Source: Periplaneta americana (taxonomy: Eukaryota; Arthropoda; Insecta; Blattodea; Blattidae). Taken from it: a stretch of DNA of 64,000 nucleotides. Both the position numbers and the translations under genes were made by a program. Under the pieces are notes generated by a model. That model was not told the DNA's origin. It did not search any database and worked only from the letters and a program-made list of their open reading frames with translations. Location: positions 23,116,859 through 23,180,858 of the forward strand of contig NC_091130.1 of the NCBI RefSeq assembly GCF_040183065.1, in the 5' to 3' direction. Positions within the stretch are counted from its first letter, which is position 1. Every line of letters starts with the position of its first letter. Positions 11,478-22,060 of the stretch are shown piece by piece.

Positions 11478-12270
11478 CAATAAATAGTAACTGTAATATC
11501 AATAATAAGTATAAATACTACTATGATAATTTTTTTTTATTTTTCTGAATTTCAAAATATATCATACTAGTGTTTAATCAGCATAATGTTATTTATGTAA
11601 TACAACTATTTTTGTTAAGTTTCAAAACTCACGATTAACTCCAAAACTTTAAGCAATAGAAACATTTGGAAAACAAATTTGAAATCAACGCGATGATTTC
11701 TATGACAATCCGCAGTTCTAACAGACTAAACATTTGTCGGCAGGGGAAAATATTCCTTTGTTTAACTCGCCGTAACACGGAAATTAATAAATATTTTGAA
11801 TAGCAACCACTTTTAAAACTGATTTTCATTCTTTCTAAACATTTCTCTCGCTTCGACCCCCATCTAAAATGAAAAAATAAACAAGTTTGCCGCTTACCAA
11901 CTTTTGAGGGTGTCAGTTTCTATTTTGAAAAGGTAACTTCGAAGTTTGTACTTTTTATCGTTTTCCAAAAAAAAAAAAAAAATTTTGATTTCGATTTTTT
12001 GATTGTCATAGGAGCTACGACATGATAATGTTTAACGGTGCTGCAAATAGAGTCCTCGTCTGCTAGCTACAGACTACCCTCCACTGATCGTCCACACCAA
12101 CTTTCTCCCTTCTACACTACCGTGCATATTCGGATACACTCTTTACCCAATACCCATTTCAGCGAGTGCTGACGACCACTGTCTTAGAGACTTAAAATAG
12201 ACGACATTAAACGATAATAAAATTCTGTGAAAACAAAGGAACAGGCCTCAAAGCCTAAACACGGTTGTTT

Positions 12271-12272
<2 letters not shown>

Positions 12273-12366
<94 letters not shown>

Positions 12367-12372
12367 CAACAA
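12273..12372. repeat. (AAT)n microsatellite abutting the LINE A copy 2 tail
   Basis: An AAT array of about 100 bp with a few interruptions, ending in AACAACAAC directly beside the reverse-complemented (GTAA)n tail of LINE A copy 2. The insertion probably landed in or beside the pre-existing array. Confidence 0.9.
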
Positions 12373-13503
12373 CTTACTTACTTACTTACAAATGGCTTTT
12401 AAGGAACCCGAAGGTTCATTGCCGCCCTCACATAAGCCCGCCATCGGTCCCTACCCTGTGCAAGATTAATCCAGTCTCTATCATCATATCCCACCTCCTT
12501 CAAATCCATTTTAATATTATCCTCCCACCTACGTCTCGGTCTCCCTAAAGATCTTTTTCCCTCCGGCCTCCCAACTAACACTCTATATGCATTTCTGGAT
12601 TCGCCCATACGTGCTACATGCCCTGCCCATCTCAAACGTCTGGATTTCAAGTTTCTAATTATGTTAGGTGAAGAATACAATGCGTGCAGTTCTGTGTTGT
12701 GTAACTTTCTCCATTCTCCTGTAACTTCATCCCACTTAGCCCCAAATATTTTCCTAAGCACCTTATTCTCAAACACCCTTAACCTATGTTCCTCTCTCAG
12801 AGTGAGAGTCCAAGTTTCACAACCATACAGGAGAACCGGTAATATAACTGTTTTATAAATTCTAACTTTCAGATTTTTGGACAGCAGACTGGATGATAAG
12901 AGTTTCTCAACCGAATAATAACACACATTTCCCATATTTATTCTGCGTTTAATTTCCTCCCGAGTGTCATTTATATTTGTTATTGTTGCTCCAAGATATT
13001 TGAATTTTTCCACCTCTTCGAAGGATAAATCTCCAATTTTTATATTTCCATTTCGTACAATATTCTGGTCACGAGACATAATCATATACTTCGTCTTTTC
13101 GGGATTTACTTCCAAACCGATCGCTTCACTTGCTTCAAGTAAAATTTCCGTGTTTTCCCTAATCGTTTGTGTATTTTCTCCTAACATATTCACGTCATCT
13201 GCATAGACAAGAAGCTGATGTAACCGTCAATTCCAAACCCTGCCTGTTATCCTGAACTTTCCTAATGGCATATTCTAGAGCGAAGTTAAAAAATAAAGGT
13301 GATAGTGCATCTCTCTGCTTTAGCCCGCAGTGAATTGGAAAAGCATCAGATAGAAACTGACCTATACGGACTCTGCTGTTTCACTGAGACACATTTTAAT
13401 TAATCGAACTAGTTTCTTGAGAATACCAAATTCAATAAGAATATCATATAATACTTCCCTCTTAACCGAGTCATATGCCTTTTTGAAATCTATGAATAAC
13501 TGA
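12373..13503 (-). mobile_element. LINE A copy 2 with reverse-transcriptase palm and 264-codon open frame
   Basis: The best-preserved LINE A copy. On the minus strand it starts in the reverse-transcriptase domain (KKAYDSV, EFGI.KKLVRLIKMCLSE, PIHCGLKQ). It then shows the catalytic YADD box encoded at 13194-13205, followed by an uninterrupted 264-codon frame (12399-13193) with GLEVNPEKTKYMIMSRDQ, KYLGATITNIND and the C-terminus MNLRVP. One frameshift lies just upstream of YADD (near 13225), and stops lie further upstream. The 3' end is AAAAGCCATTTGTAAGTAAG. The copy is 5'-truncated at about 13503 and has no endonuclease domain. The enzyme would nick the target and copy its own RNA; this copy cannot do so alone. 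Confidence 0.9.
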
Positions 13504-13532
13504 TGTTAATAATAATAATCATATATAATAAT

Positions 13533-14072
13533 TTGTTATTATTCGGTTGAGAAGCTTTTGTCATCTAGTCTGTTGTGAAAAAATCTGAAAGTTAGAATTT
13601 ATCAAACAGTTATATTACCGGTTCTTCTGTATGATTGTGAAACTTGTACTCTCATTTTGAGAGAGGAATAGAGATTAAGTGTGTTTGAGAATTAGGTTCT
13701 TAGGAAAATATTTGGGGCTAAGAGGGATGAAGTTACAGGAGAATGGAGAAAGTTACACAACGCAGAACTTCACGCATTGTTTTCTTTACCTTACATAATT
13801 AGGAACATTAAATCCAGACGTTTGAGATGGCCAGGGCATGTAGCACGTATGGACGAATCCAGAAATGCATATAGAGTGTTGGTTGGAAGACCGGAGAGAA
13901 AAAGACCTTTGGGGATACCGAGACATAGATGGGAGGATAATATTAAAATGGATTTGAGAGAGGTGGGATATAATGATAGAGACTGGATTAATCTTGCACA
14001 GGACAGGGACAGTTGGCGTGTTTATGTGACGGCGGCAATGAACCTGCGGGTTCCTTAAAAGCCATTTGTAAG
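13533..14072 (+). mobile_element. LINE A copy 3 (5'-truncated)
   Basis: A plus-strand fragment beginning at the GTTATTATTCGGTTGAGAAGC block and ending in GCCATTTGTAAGTAGTAG. A 93-codon frame (13777-14058) retains RRLRWPGHVARMDESRN, WEDNIKMDLREVGY and the terminal NLRVP. Earlier codons carry stops and frameshifts. It lies only about 30 bp from the 5' end of copy 2, in the opposite orientation. The two copies cover the same part of the element, so they are independent insertions. Confidence 0.85.
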
Positions 14073-14080
14073 TAGTAGTA

Positions 14081-14148
<68 letters not shown>
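14081..14148. repeat. (AAT)n microsatellite at the LINE A copy 3 tail
   Basis: The LINE tail GTAAGTAGTAGTAGTAATAATAAT shows a graded change from GTAA through GTA to AAT. This is consistent with the array having grown from the LINE tail. Confidence 0.9.
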
Positions 14149-14415
14149 TTCCATTTCTATGAAAACAAATACATAGTTACTGTTCGATGAACGCTCAAAT
14201 TTTTGAACACCGTGTAGTATCCTCGGAGTCTGAACCGTGTTAATATGCTACTCCAGCGACGCAAACCGGCAGTCGACTGTCTTGGGACTGACAAGTCGGA
14301 GAGTACAAAGTGTTACACTTAGGAAATGCGAACCGGCCGGGTTTACAACGGTGGAACTGATCGACCCTCGTTTATATTCTGCCCATCAATATAATTAGAT
14401 GTATTTGAAGTCCAA

Positions 14416-14619
14416 ATGCGAATCAATTTCGCCTTAAAATATTACCACGAGTTAAGAGAAGCTGACGATAAATCCAAAGTTTTTCTTCAAAAGCGTTATC
14501 CATCCCGTTCCAGTAAGCGGAAGTACTTCTTACGAAAGAAAAATTCTTCTGTCATTGGCGTTGGACTACAAAACGAAGACTGTTGTCTTCCAGATAGTTG
14601 CTCGGCAATCCACCAGTGA
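14416..14619 (+). CDS. unassigned 67-codon frame
   Basis: The frame contains the basic, coding-looking stretch FLQKRYPSRSSKRKYFLRKK and then cysteine-containing EDCCLPDSCS. I cannot assign a family. There is no clear start context or splice site, and no neighbouring exon. GC content is a little higher than in flanking DNA (14200-14600), so it may be part of a decayed repeat or a gene fragment. Chance is not excluded. Confidence 0.2.
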   Translation: MRINFALKYYHELREADDKSKVFLQKRYPSRSSKRKYFLRKKNSSVIGVGLQNEDCCLPDSCSAIHQ

Positions 14620-15240
14620 ATTTTCATTAAAGATATAGTTATAGTATTTTCTGAGTTAAAAATGCAAATAAATTAATAATTTAGCAATTTCAGAATTAAA
14701 AAAAAATGGCAATAATTAGGGTGGTTTCCGACCCTGAATCTAGAAGTTGAATATTACATTAAATTGTAGACAAGGAGGAGAAGGGGGCATATGCAATACA
14801 TTTTAAGAGTACTGTGCTGAAACAGAGCAATCACAGCACAGTAGACTATGTTAGGCAACGCGATCATGTGGACTATGAATCAGTAAGAATCTCACCTCAT
14901 CCAATTACCGCTTTGCTTGCTGTACGTGTTGGCAAGACGACATACTGGCTATGTCTAACCTACAAGCAATGTTTGGATCAGAAACCGTCGGTCCTAGTAA
15001 TGACAATATCACTTTCAATTATAAATTATAAATATTCAAATGTATACAATAGTTTATTAATGTATCTTTTTAATGTAAATAAATAAATTGTTCTGTTCTG
15101 TTAAAAACAAAAAAAAAAATTATTAACTTAATGATGTCGATATTGAACTATAGAGATATTAATCAATGTGCGGAAGTCTTAAGCGAACACTAAAGAAATA
15201 TTGAAAGAATAAATAGATTAAATTTCACATTGTAATTTCT
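14620..15240. other. unassigned DNA
   Basis: There is a 90-codon plus frame at 14814-15086 without a recognised domain, then AATAAATAAATT and an A-rich stretch near 15105 that resembles the 3' end of a retroposed sequence. No family is identified. Confidence 0.3.
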
Positions 15241-15676
15241 TTATTTGTTTATTTGTTCATTTATTTATTATTAATTTATTTCCTTATTTACTTATTTGTT
15301 TATTTATTTACTTATTAATTTTTATAACTTGTTTTCTTGTATCCCTGGTTCGTCCATCCATCCATCCATCCATCCATCCATCCATCCACCCACCCACCCA
15401 TCCATCCATCCACCTACCTACTATCTACCCACTCAACTATCCATCCACCCTCCCATCCGCATCCGCCATATCTATTTATCTAACTATCTACTACCTATCC
15501 ATCCATCCATGCATTCATCCATTTAGCTATAGGCCTATCTAACTACCTACATGTCTAGCTATCTAACTACATACATATCTATCTATCTACCTCCTCCTAC
15601 CTATTTATCTTTTTTTTTACTTATTTATTTACTTATTAATTTAATTATCTGTTTATTTATTTACTTATTTACTTCC

Positions 15677-15743
<67 letters not shown>

Positions 15744-15985
15744 TTTCATTGTACCCTTGATTCGTTCGTCCGCCCGTCCGTCCATCCATCCCTATCCATT
15801 CATTGCCAACCCAACCAACCAACCAACCAACCAACCAACCACCATCCATCCACCCACCCATCTAATTACTTACTTGTTTCCTTATATCCTTGATTCGTCT
15901 GCCTGCCTTCCATCCATCCGTCCGTCCGTCCGTCCGTCCATCCATCCATCCATCCATCTACTGTACTCCAACCACGAGAAAGTCT
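15240..15985. repeat. compound tetranucleotide region (TTTA, CATC, CCAA, CCGT units)
   Basis: Alternating blocks: TTTATTTG-like at 15240-15345; (CATC)n at about 15354-15400; degenerate CTAT/CTAC and CATC at 15420-15600; (TTTA)n at about 15675-15745; (CCAA)n at about 15808-15840; (CCGT)n then (CCAT)n at about 15915-15958. The TTTA-CATC order and the phrase CTTG.TTCGTC(C)GTCC appear three times (near 15337, 15753 and 15888), so a longer unit has been duplicated and then diverged. Confidence 0.85.
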
Positions 15986-17375
15986 CCGCCGGATGAGACG
16001 AAGCGGGGTAATGCTGTGAATGAATGTTGATGTCATAAGATGTCATAAGGTCATACACGTGGGTACTCTTATCTCTATTGGCTAGCTCTCACAGCACAAA
16101 CCATAACATTGATACAGACATATTGATACTACCCTAGTTACAAAATTAGATCACAGTTAATCTCCTGGTCTTTTAATCTCTTCATACAGGAAATAACATA
16201 TACAGGAGAGGGCATGGTTTTTAAACTGGCGTTATAACGGTAATATTATTTATCTACTTCGTTCCAATAGATGAGGCAATAGTAAGCACATTCCTTTCAC
16301 GGTTGATCTCCTGGTTGGAGAACAGTATCTATTCGTCCATTGATTCATTCAACTACTTATTTATTCATTCTCATATAGCTAAGTCCATTAGGCCTTCTCT
16401 TCCACACTACCAGAAATACAAATACAATAATATAAAAAAATCAAACTATAAACAAAGTACAACCTCACGAAATTTAACGCTACAGTCAAACAAACTTTAA
16501 ATGGCTGTGCCAACAATTTTATAAAGAAATGCAATGTGGAAAATGTATAAAGAAGACTTAATTAGTCACATCCAAGTTTCAGAAATGAAATATCTCCGAC
16601 CAGTGGAAACATAAGTAAGGATTTTTTTGAGCTTTCAAATTCATCACCGTCAATCGGATGTGAACCCGCGAACTTCGGACAGAACGACTAGCATGAAGGA
16701 CGATTACTTCAGAGATTATTCAGCGTAGAAATTCAGAGGCAGTGAAAAATCGCCGAAAAATTTGCCTGAATGGAAGTTACGCCCTAGTGATAGTAGGTAT
16801 ACTGCATTTAACGTCCACCCTATTTCATCAACTGAAGAATCAAATTACGAACCAGTTGGCAACAACTTGACTTACTAGTGTTATTAATTAACTGGAGCAA
16901 TGCTTTTTACAGACCGCTATAATATATGATAAACATTACGATCTGCTTGTCGGTTGTGTGTATTACCCTGCCTACGCATTTATCACGATTCAGGGCATTT
17001 TGAAGAGAACTTTACACAGAATGTGTCTATTAATCAAATTTACTGCTCCAAATATATTAACAATAATGTTTTTATTTTCATTCTACACACTTGCCAACGC
17101 ACTAGTAAAGAGAATAGCAATACTAAAATGTCAGCAAACATGTCACTGATCACTGAAAAAATCAAATTTTATTTTGTAATTTATGAATCATAAAAACGTT
17201 ACAGCGGATTCGTCGAAGCGATATAATTTTGCGTGAAATGTTTATGCAGTTCGTGTATGTTAATGTGAACATAGTTGGGGTTGTAAGAGTGTTTGGAATT
17301 TGAAATAAAATGTTGATATTTCTTTTCATTTCAGCTTTTAAACCTCCGAGTTCTCTAAAAGCCATAAGTAAATAG
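15986..17375. other. unassigned DNA
   Basis: No transposon, RNA or gene signal strong enough to name. Sub-100-codon frames at 16954-17193 are AT-rich and have no domain. The end of the stretch (17336-17370) has CAGCTTTTAAACCTCCGAGTTCTCTAAAAGCCAT, a decayed match to the LINE A 3' end (CCTCCGGGTTCCTTAAAAGCCAT). Confidence 0.35.
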
Positions 17376-17403
17376 TGGTGGCGGTGGTGGTGGTGGTGAT
17401 GGT

Positions 17404-17441
<38 letters not shown>

Positions 17442-17511
17442 TAATAATAATATAATATAATATAATATAATATAATATAATATAATATAATATAATATAA
17501 TATAATATAAT
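17376..17511. repeat. (GGT)n-(AAT)n-(TATAA)n compound microsatellite
   Basis: GGTGGTGATGGTGATGGT passes into (AAT)n at about 17408-17446, then into about 13 units of TATAA (17447-17511). It follows the decayed LINE A 3' end directly and may have grown from its tail. Confidence 0.9.
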
Positions 17512-17896
17512 TTTACAGAGAATTTGATTCCTTTGGAAATTAGTGCTACAGTTCCGGGAGAAGATGGGTGAAATTTCTAACTTCTGTAATTTTTAAGCTA
17601 TAGTCGCGACGCTGTTATTCCCGGCGTGACTCCTCCTCTTTGCTTACGTGTTAGGAAGTCAAGGCCCTATAAAGTGTAGGTATGTAGTATCGTTCGCCAT
17701 TTTTGTTCTTTCGTTTCCGTGCTACCAGACGAGGGATCTATTTGCCACTCCGTTAAACATTATCATATCGTAGCTCCTATGATAATAAATCAAACGCACT
17801 GTAATTCAGCAAATAATTGAGCGGCAAATAAAGTACTCGTGTGCTTTCTGCGAACGCAAACGAAAGAGCCAAAATGGCGGGCGATTGTATTAAGTA

Positions 17897-18574
17897 CAGG
17901 GTGCGTCAGAAAGAACGGATGGATTTCATATGGCAAGAAAATTGTAAAGATTCATCAAATCAAAAATTTATTGTTATCAACATATTCACCAATACATGCA
18001 GTTTATTTATGTAAAACAACATTATCCATATGATGTCCTTGGCTTTCAATACAGGCATCGAGGCGTTTTCTGATGTTCGCCATCACTTTCACAGTCATAG
18101 CTGGTGCAATTGCCACGATTTCTTCACGAATCGCTGTCTTCAGTTCGTCCAGTGTATGTGATCGATGTTTACAAACTTACGCCTTCTAATGGTCCCAAAG
18201 AAAGAAGTCGCAGGGCGCGAGATCTTACCGTAGCCTCGGACAATCTCAGTGCAATAGAATTTCGTCCAGGTGATTTCTTCTTTAATGTTGAACCTGTGAT
18301 ACGAAATGAAGCCACCCACCGCAAAATTGTATTCCGAGTTGGAATCCTAGCGTGACATCCGATGTCGAAATGAGTCCTGAGTGGCGATCACAGACTCTTC
18401 ATTTTTTAAAAATGTCTCTACGATGAAAGCATGTTGTACACCAGACCAACACCATATTCTCAACTGAAACTGCATTCTATGGCTGACCCAACAGTCGTGG
18501 TCCCCCTCACTATATCTCTCTCCTCGTTGCGTATCGATAGTTTGAAATCCATCCGTTCTTTCTGACGCACCCTT
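17897..18574 (-). mobile_element. internally deleted mariner-like (DUF4817-type) transposon with TA duplication
   Basis: The 32-bp terminal inverted repeats are nearly perfect: the left end is CAGGGTGCGTCAGAAAGAAC continuing into GGATGGATTTCA, and the right end mirrors it at about 31 of 32 positions. TA dinucleotides flank it at 17895-17896 and 18575-18576. The minus strand encodes the two ends of a transposase with the middle missing (see 18003-18475). The element could be moved only by a transposase supplied in trans. Confidence 0.85.
18003..18475 (-). pseudogene. transposase pseudogene: N-terminal HTH joined to C-terminal tail, catalytic core deleted
   Basis: From an ATG at 18473-18475 the minus strand reads an N-terminal DUF4817/HTH region: QHAFIVETFLKNEESVIATQ, a frameshift, then RIPTRNTILRWVASFRITGS and KKKSPGR. 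Around 18200 it jumps to a C-terminal piece resembling CDFFLW, followed by HTLDELKTAIREEIVAIAPA, VMANIRKRLDACIESQGHHM and a stop at 18003-18005. The DDE-type catalytic core normally lies between these parts and is absent. Length is about 155 codons; full-length relatives are usually at least twice that. Confidence 0.75.
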
Positions 18575-18692
18575 TATTTATCTAGCCTTAGGAAATGCAT
18601 AACTTCTTCATCAGCGAATCACAAGACGCACACGTTTAAATGTAGTCGACCTGTAACGTGATTGGCTGCCGGAAATTAGAGCGACGGGACTA

Positions 18693-18749
18693 TAGTCATT
18701 AGTTCATTCTTGACACACATACCCTATTCCACATGTGTGTATGTATGTA

Positions 18750-18782
<33 letters not shown>

Positions 18783-19836
18783 GCTACAAATTTCCATACA
18801 TATCACCCAGATATTTTCTGAGCTATGACCTTATAAAAAAAGTTGGGCATATTTTCAAAATCTATTTCCTCGTAAAAATTTTAGGTATATGATCTAGAAA
18901 AAAATTACAATATCTTTGATGTACCTAGAAAATTACTAAGCATCCATATTTTTTACATATGCCCTTAGAATAGAGAAAAAAAAGTATTTTTTTATTTTTC
19001 TAGTACCTATTGTTATACAAATATTTTTTTCATTTAAAAATAATTAACATATAAAAAAATCTAACATTCTAATTTGTTAACCATACTTTATAGAACATCC
19101 AGTAACAATTTCATGCTCCTAGCAACAAAATTGTAAGAGCCTTTACACTTCGAACCTGACGAAATGTGCTGAAAAAAAAAGTGTGAGAGAACAGCTTGTA
19201 AAATTTGCATGGAATTGAAGTTCAAGGGTGCAGCCATTTATATATTGCATAGTTTCTATGCTTTCGAGAGCCGTAGTTCATTGAAACTTGCTCAACATAT
19301 AAATAAAAGGTTGCTGATTCATTTTTATAAGAAAACGAAAATGCGATTTGTGACTGAAAATGACCAAAATTTCACCCGTCGCCCCTTTTCAGTACCTTAG
19401 AATTAAACTATGTTAAATCAAATATTTCTGTACTTATTACTCCCTGTATTTATTAATTACCTCCATTTGTGTGCGAATAATAAGTTTCTGATTAAATTTA
19501 AATTAAGATGAATATTTCGTTAAGCTTTTACATTTAGTGTACATAACTTATTCTCAGCCCGAACTGAACAGCGAGCCTCTTAAATTTCTTGCGTGACGTA
19601 GCTGGCTTGGATGAGGTCACCGTCTTAAAAGGTGTGACAAGAATATTAAGAGCATGAAAGTTTCACGTTAAATAAATTGATTTTCAGATTTTTTCGAAAG
19701 TCTCTGAAATCGAAAAGTGGTTTTGGACATTTCGTTTGTGTATGTGTGTGTCTGTCAATGCACAGCGATTTCTTCTGAATTATTGGTCGGATTTCATTCG
19801 TACTCAGTACCTACAACGCAATACATTCCGTAGAGA
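18693..19836. other. AT-rich unassigned DNA with a (TA)n array
   Basis: A GTAT/TA microsatellite lies at about 18735-18782. The rest is AT-rich, with short frames and no recognised family. The region 19730-19836 is open in frame with the following LINE A copy, but that is coincidence: its codons are not part of the LINE protein. Confidence 0.4.
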
Positions 19837-20604
19837 AGTTGAAGCAAGTAGAGCGATCGGTTTGGAAGTAAATCCCGAAAAGACAAAGTATATGATTATG
19901 TCTCGTGACCAGAATATTGTACGAAATGGAAATATAAAAATTGGAGATTTATCCTTCGAAGAGGTGGAAAAATTCAAATATCTTGGAGCAACAGTAACAA
20001 ACATAAATGACACTCGGGAGGAAATTAAACGCAGAATAAATATGGGAAATGCGTGTTATTATTCGGTTGAGAAGCTCTTATCATCCAGTCTGCTGTCCAA
20101 AAATCTGAAAGTAAGAATTTATAAAACAGTTATATTACCGATTGTTCTGTATGGTTGTGAAACTTGGACTCTCACTCTGAGAGAGGAACATAGGTTCAGG
20201 GTGTTTGAGAATAAGGTGCTTAGGAAAATATTTGGGGCTAAGCGGGATGAAGTTACAGGAGAATGGAGAAAGTTACACAACGCAGAACTGCACGCATTGT
20301 ATTCTTCACCTGACATAATTAGGAACATTAAATCCAGACGTTTGAGATGGGCAGGGCATGTAGCACGTATGGGCGAATCCAGAAATGCATATAGAGTGTT
20401 AGTTGGGAGACCGGAGGGAAAAAGACCTTTAGGGAGGCCGAGACGTAGATGGGAGGATAATATTAAAATGGATTTGAGGGAGGTGAGATATGATGATAGA
20501 GACTGGATTAATCTTGCACAGGATAGGGACCGCTGGCGGGCTTATGTGAGGGCGGCAATGAACCTTCGGGTTCCTTAAAAGCCATTTGTAAGTAAGTAAG
20601 TAAG
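19837..20604 (+). mobile_element. LINE A copy 4 with long intact C-terminal frame
   Basis: The longest undisturbed plus-strand LINE A copy: about 245 codons from EASRAIGLEVNPEKTKYMIM to the terminal NLRVP (stop at 20576-20578), followed by AAAAGCCATTT(GTAA)n. It begins just downstream of the YADD box, so no catalytic motif is present. It retains KYLGATVTNINDTREE, ETWTLTLREEHRFRVFENK and WEDNIKMDLREV. Good frame preservation and a clean tail suggest a relatively recent, 5'-truncated insertion. Confidence 0.9.
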
Positions 20605-20626
20605 AGAAGAACATTCTTATTTTAAT

Positions 20627-20869
20627 CTGTTATTTAACTACACTGTATCAACCATTATGTTATTTGGAGTCGATAGAATTGGTGATAGTGACATATTATT
20701 TGGCGAGACGAGGCCGAGAATTCGTCATGGCATTACCTGGTATTTGCCTTACAATTGGGGAAAACCTAGAAAAACCCAACCAAGTAATGAATCTAAGCGG
20801 GATTCGAACCCCGTCCAAACGCAAATTCGGAGCAGCGGCAAAGGTGCTACCGTCTGAGCTACGCCGGTG
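20627..20869 (-). mobile_element. tRNA-derived SINE, family 2
   Basis: Minus-strand head at about 20797-20869: GGCGTAGCTCAGACGGTAGC (A box) and GGGGTTCGAATCCCGC (B box). The body contains the GGTTGGGTTTTTCTAGG and CCAATTCTATCGACTCC blocks and ends in the GTTATTTAACTACACTG segment. A second copy is at about 24500-24720 and a third at 56463-56714. It is transcribed by Pol III in principle and needs LINE machinery to move. Confidence 0.75.
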
Positions 20870-21168
20870 ATAATGATAATCCTAGTAAAAAATGATGGGC
20901 CTTTATTTGAAATCAAAAACACAAAACGGCGTTTATCAACTGACAATTTTATGACTCTCTATTCTTATAATGAACTGATAAATCAGACAGGCAATTTAGT
21001 ATCAAATGAGAAAGTCTGAGATAGAAACCTTACCCCACATCCTGGGATTCTGCCATCATGGAACTCTCATCCGGAATACTAGACACCATGCAATACGAGA
21101 ACTTATTGCTAAAAGTCTTCCTTCCTTCTACCAAGTTCACCTTGCAAAAGATGGAAGTTCTCGGCGAG

Positions 21169-21614
21169 TTGACATCATTGTCATTGATATGTAGAAGAAA
21201 TGACAGAGCAATAAATTATCATCGATCCCACCGTGCGCTTTGAAACTGCAGTTGAACCTGTAGCAGTACATGAAGAAAAGAAGACCATCTATGACCCTAC
21301 AATTGAATACTTAGGGCCGTATTCATAGACATTCTTAGCGCGGGCTTCCGATGGATGATCAGCGTTTTTCGTATTCGTAAACCAGTGTTGGCGATAGGAT
21401 ATGATTTGAATTCTGTACAAGTAACCAATGGATAGCCGGGGCTAGTTTAGCACGCTCGTAGCGCGTGCTGCGAAATGTCTATGAATACCACCCTTAGGGA
21501 TTATTATCATATACGAGGACAGGTTGAAGTATTTGGATTATTTTTTGGAGCAAGGGAACAATTCCAGAATTCTCAGTTGAATGTTTTAAGCCTTTTGGAA
21601 TTCCTTTAAAAATT
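21169..21614 (+). repeat. 446-bp tandem duplication, first copy
   Basis: Every landmark recurs exactly 446 bp later (TTGACATCATTG at 21169 and 21615; TTAGGGCCG at 21311 and 21757). The two copies differ at about ten positions. The unit contains part of LINE C plus the whole MITE, so the duplication post-dates the MITE insertion. Confidence 0.9.
21314..21493 (+). mobile_element. Tourist-like MITE (PIF/Harbinger type), copy 1
   Basis: A 180-bp element. Ends GGGCCGTATTCATAGACATT and, reverse complemented, GGGTGGTATTCATAGACATT. It is flanked by TTA at 21311-21313 and 21494-21496, the 3-bp duplication typical of PIF/Harbinger elements. It interrupts the LINE C coding sequence between IYDPTIEYL and GQVEVFG. 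Confidence 0.85.
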
Positions 21615-22060
21615 TTGACATCATTGCCACTGATATGTAGAAGAAATGACAGAGCAATAAATTATCATCGATCCCACCGTGCGCTTTGAAACTGCAGTTG
21701 AATCTGTAGCAGTACATGAAGAAAAGAAGACCATCTATGACTCTACAATTTAATACTTAGGGCCGTATTCATAGACATTCTTAGCGCGGGCTTCCGATGG
21801 ATGATCAGCGTTTTTCGTATTCATAAACCAGTGTTGGCGATAGGATATGATTTGAATTCTGTACAAGTAACCAATGGATAGCCGGGGCTAGTTTAGCACG
21901 CTCGTAGCGCGTGCTGCGAAATATCTATGAATAGCACCCTTAGGGATTATTATCATATACAAGGACAGGTTGAAGTATTTGGATTATTTTTTGGAGCAAG
22001 GGAACAATTCCAGAATTCTCAGTTGAATGTTTTAAGCCTTTTGGAATTCCTTTAAAAATT
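21615..22060 (+). repeat. 446-bp tandem duplication, second copy
   Basis: The duplicate of 21169-21614. Both its junctions carry TTGA (at 21615 and 22061), a microhomology that could have mediated unequal exchange or replication slippage. The LINE C frame resumes only after this copy. Confidence 0.9.
21760..21939 (+). mobile_element. Tourist-like MITE, copy 2 (made by the tandem duplication)
   Basis: Identical in size to the first copy and flanked by TTA at 21757-21759 and 21940-21942. It arose with the 446-bp duplication, not by a second transposition: the flanks on both sides are duplicated too. Confidence 0.85.

Larger units (their letters stand above)
17590..18692. mobile_element. MITE-like element split by the small DUF4817-type transposon
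   Basis: The left edge reads CTATAGTCGCGACGCT. The right edge, reverse complemented, reads GACTATAGTCCCGTCGCT. Inside are further mirrored blocks around CGCCATTTT and CTTTCGTTT (17695-17735 and 17846-17886). Removing the 678-bp insertion at 17897-18574 leaves about 420 bp. A related block, read in reverse, occurs at about 12006-12060 (CATAGGAGCTACGA and ATGATAATGTTTAACGG), so the family is dispersed. It has no coding capacity. Confidence 0.45.

Noticed and set aside
12373..14072. LINE twin-priming (5' inversion)
   Set aside because: The two oppositely oriented pieces overlap in LINE coordinates, which twin priming does not produce.
15240..15985. CRISPR array or other spaced repeats
   Set aside because: Repeats are contiguous tetranucleotides without unique spacers.
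19736..19836. N-terminal extension of the LINE A copy 4 protein
   Set aside because: The codons before about 19837 do not match LINE A; the frame is open by chance.
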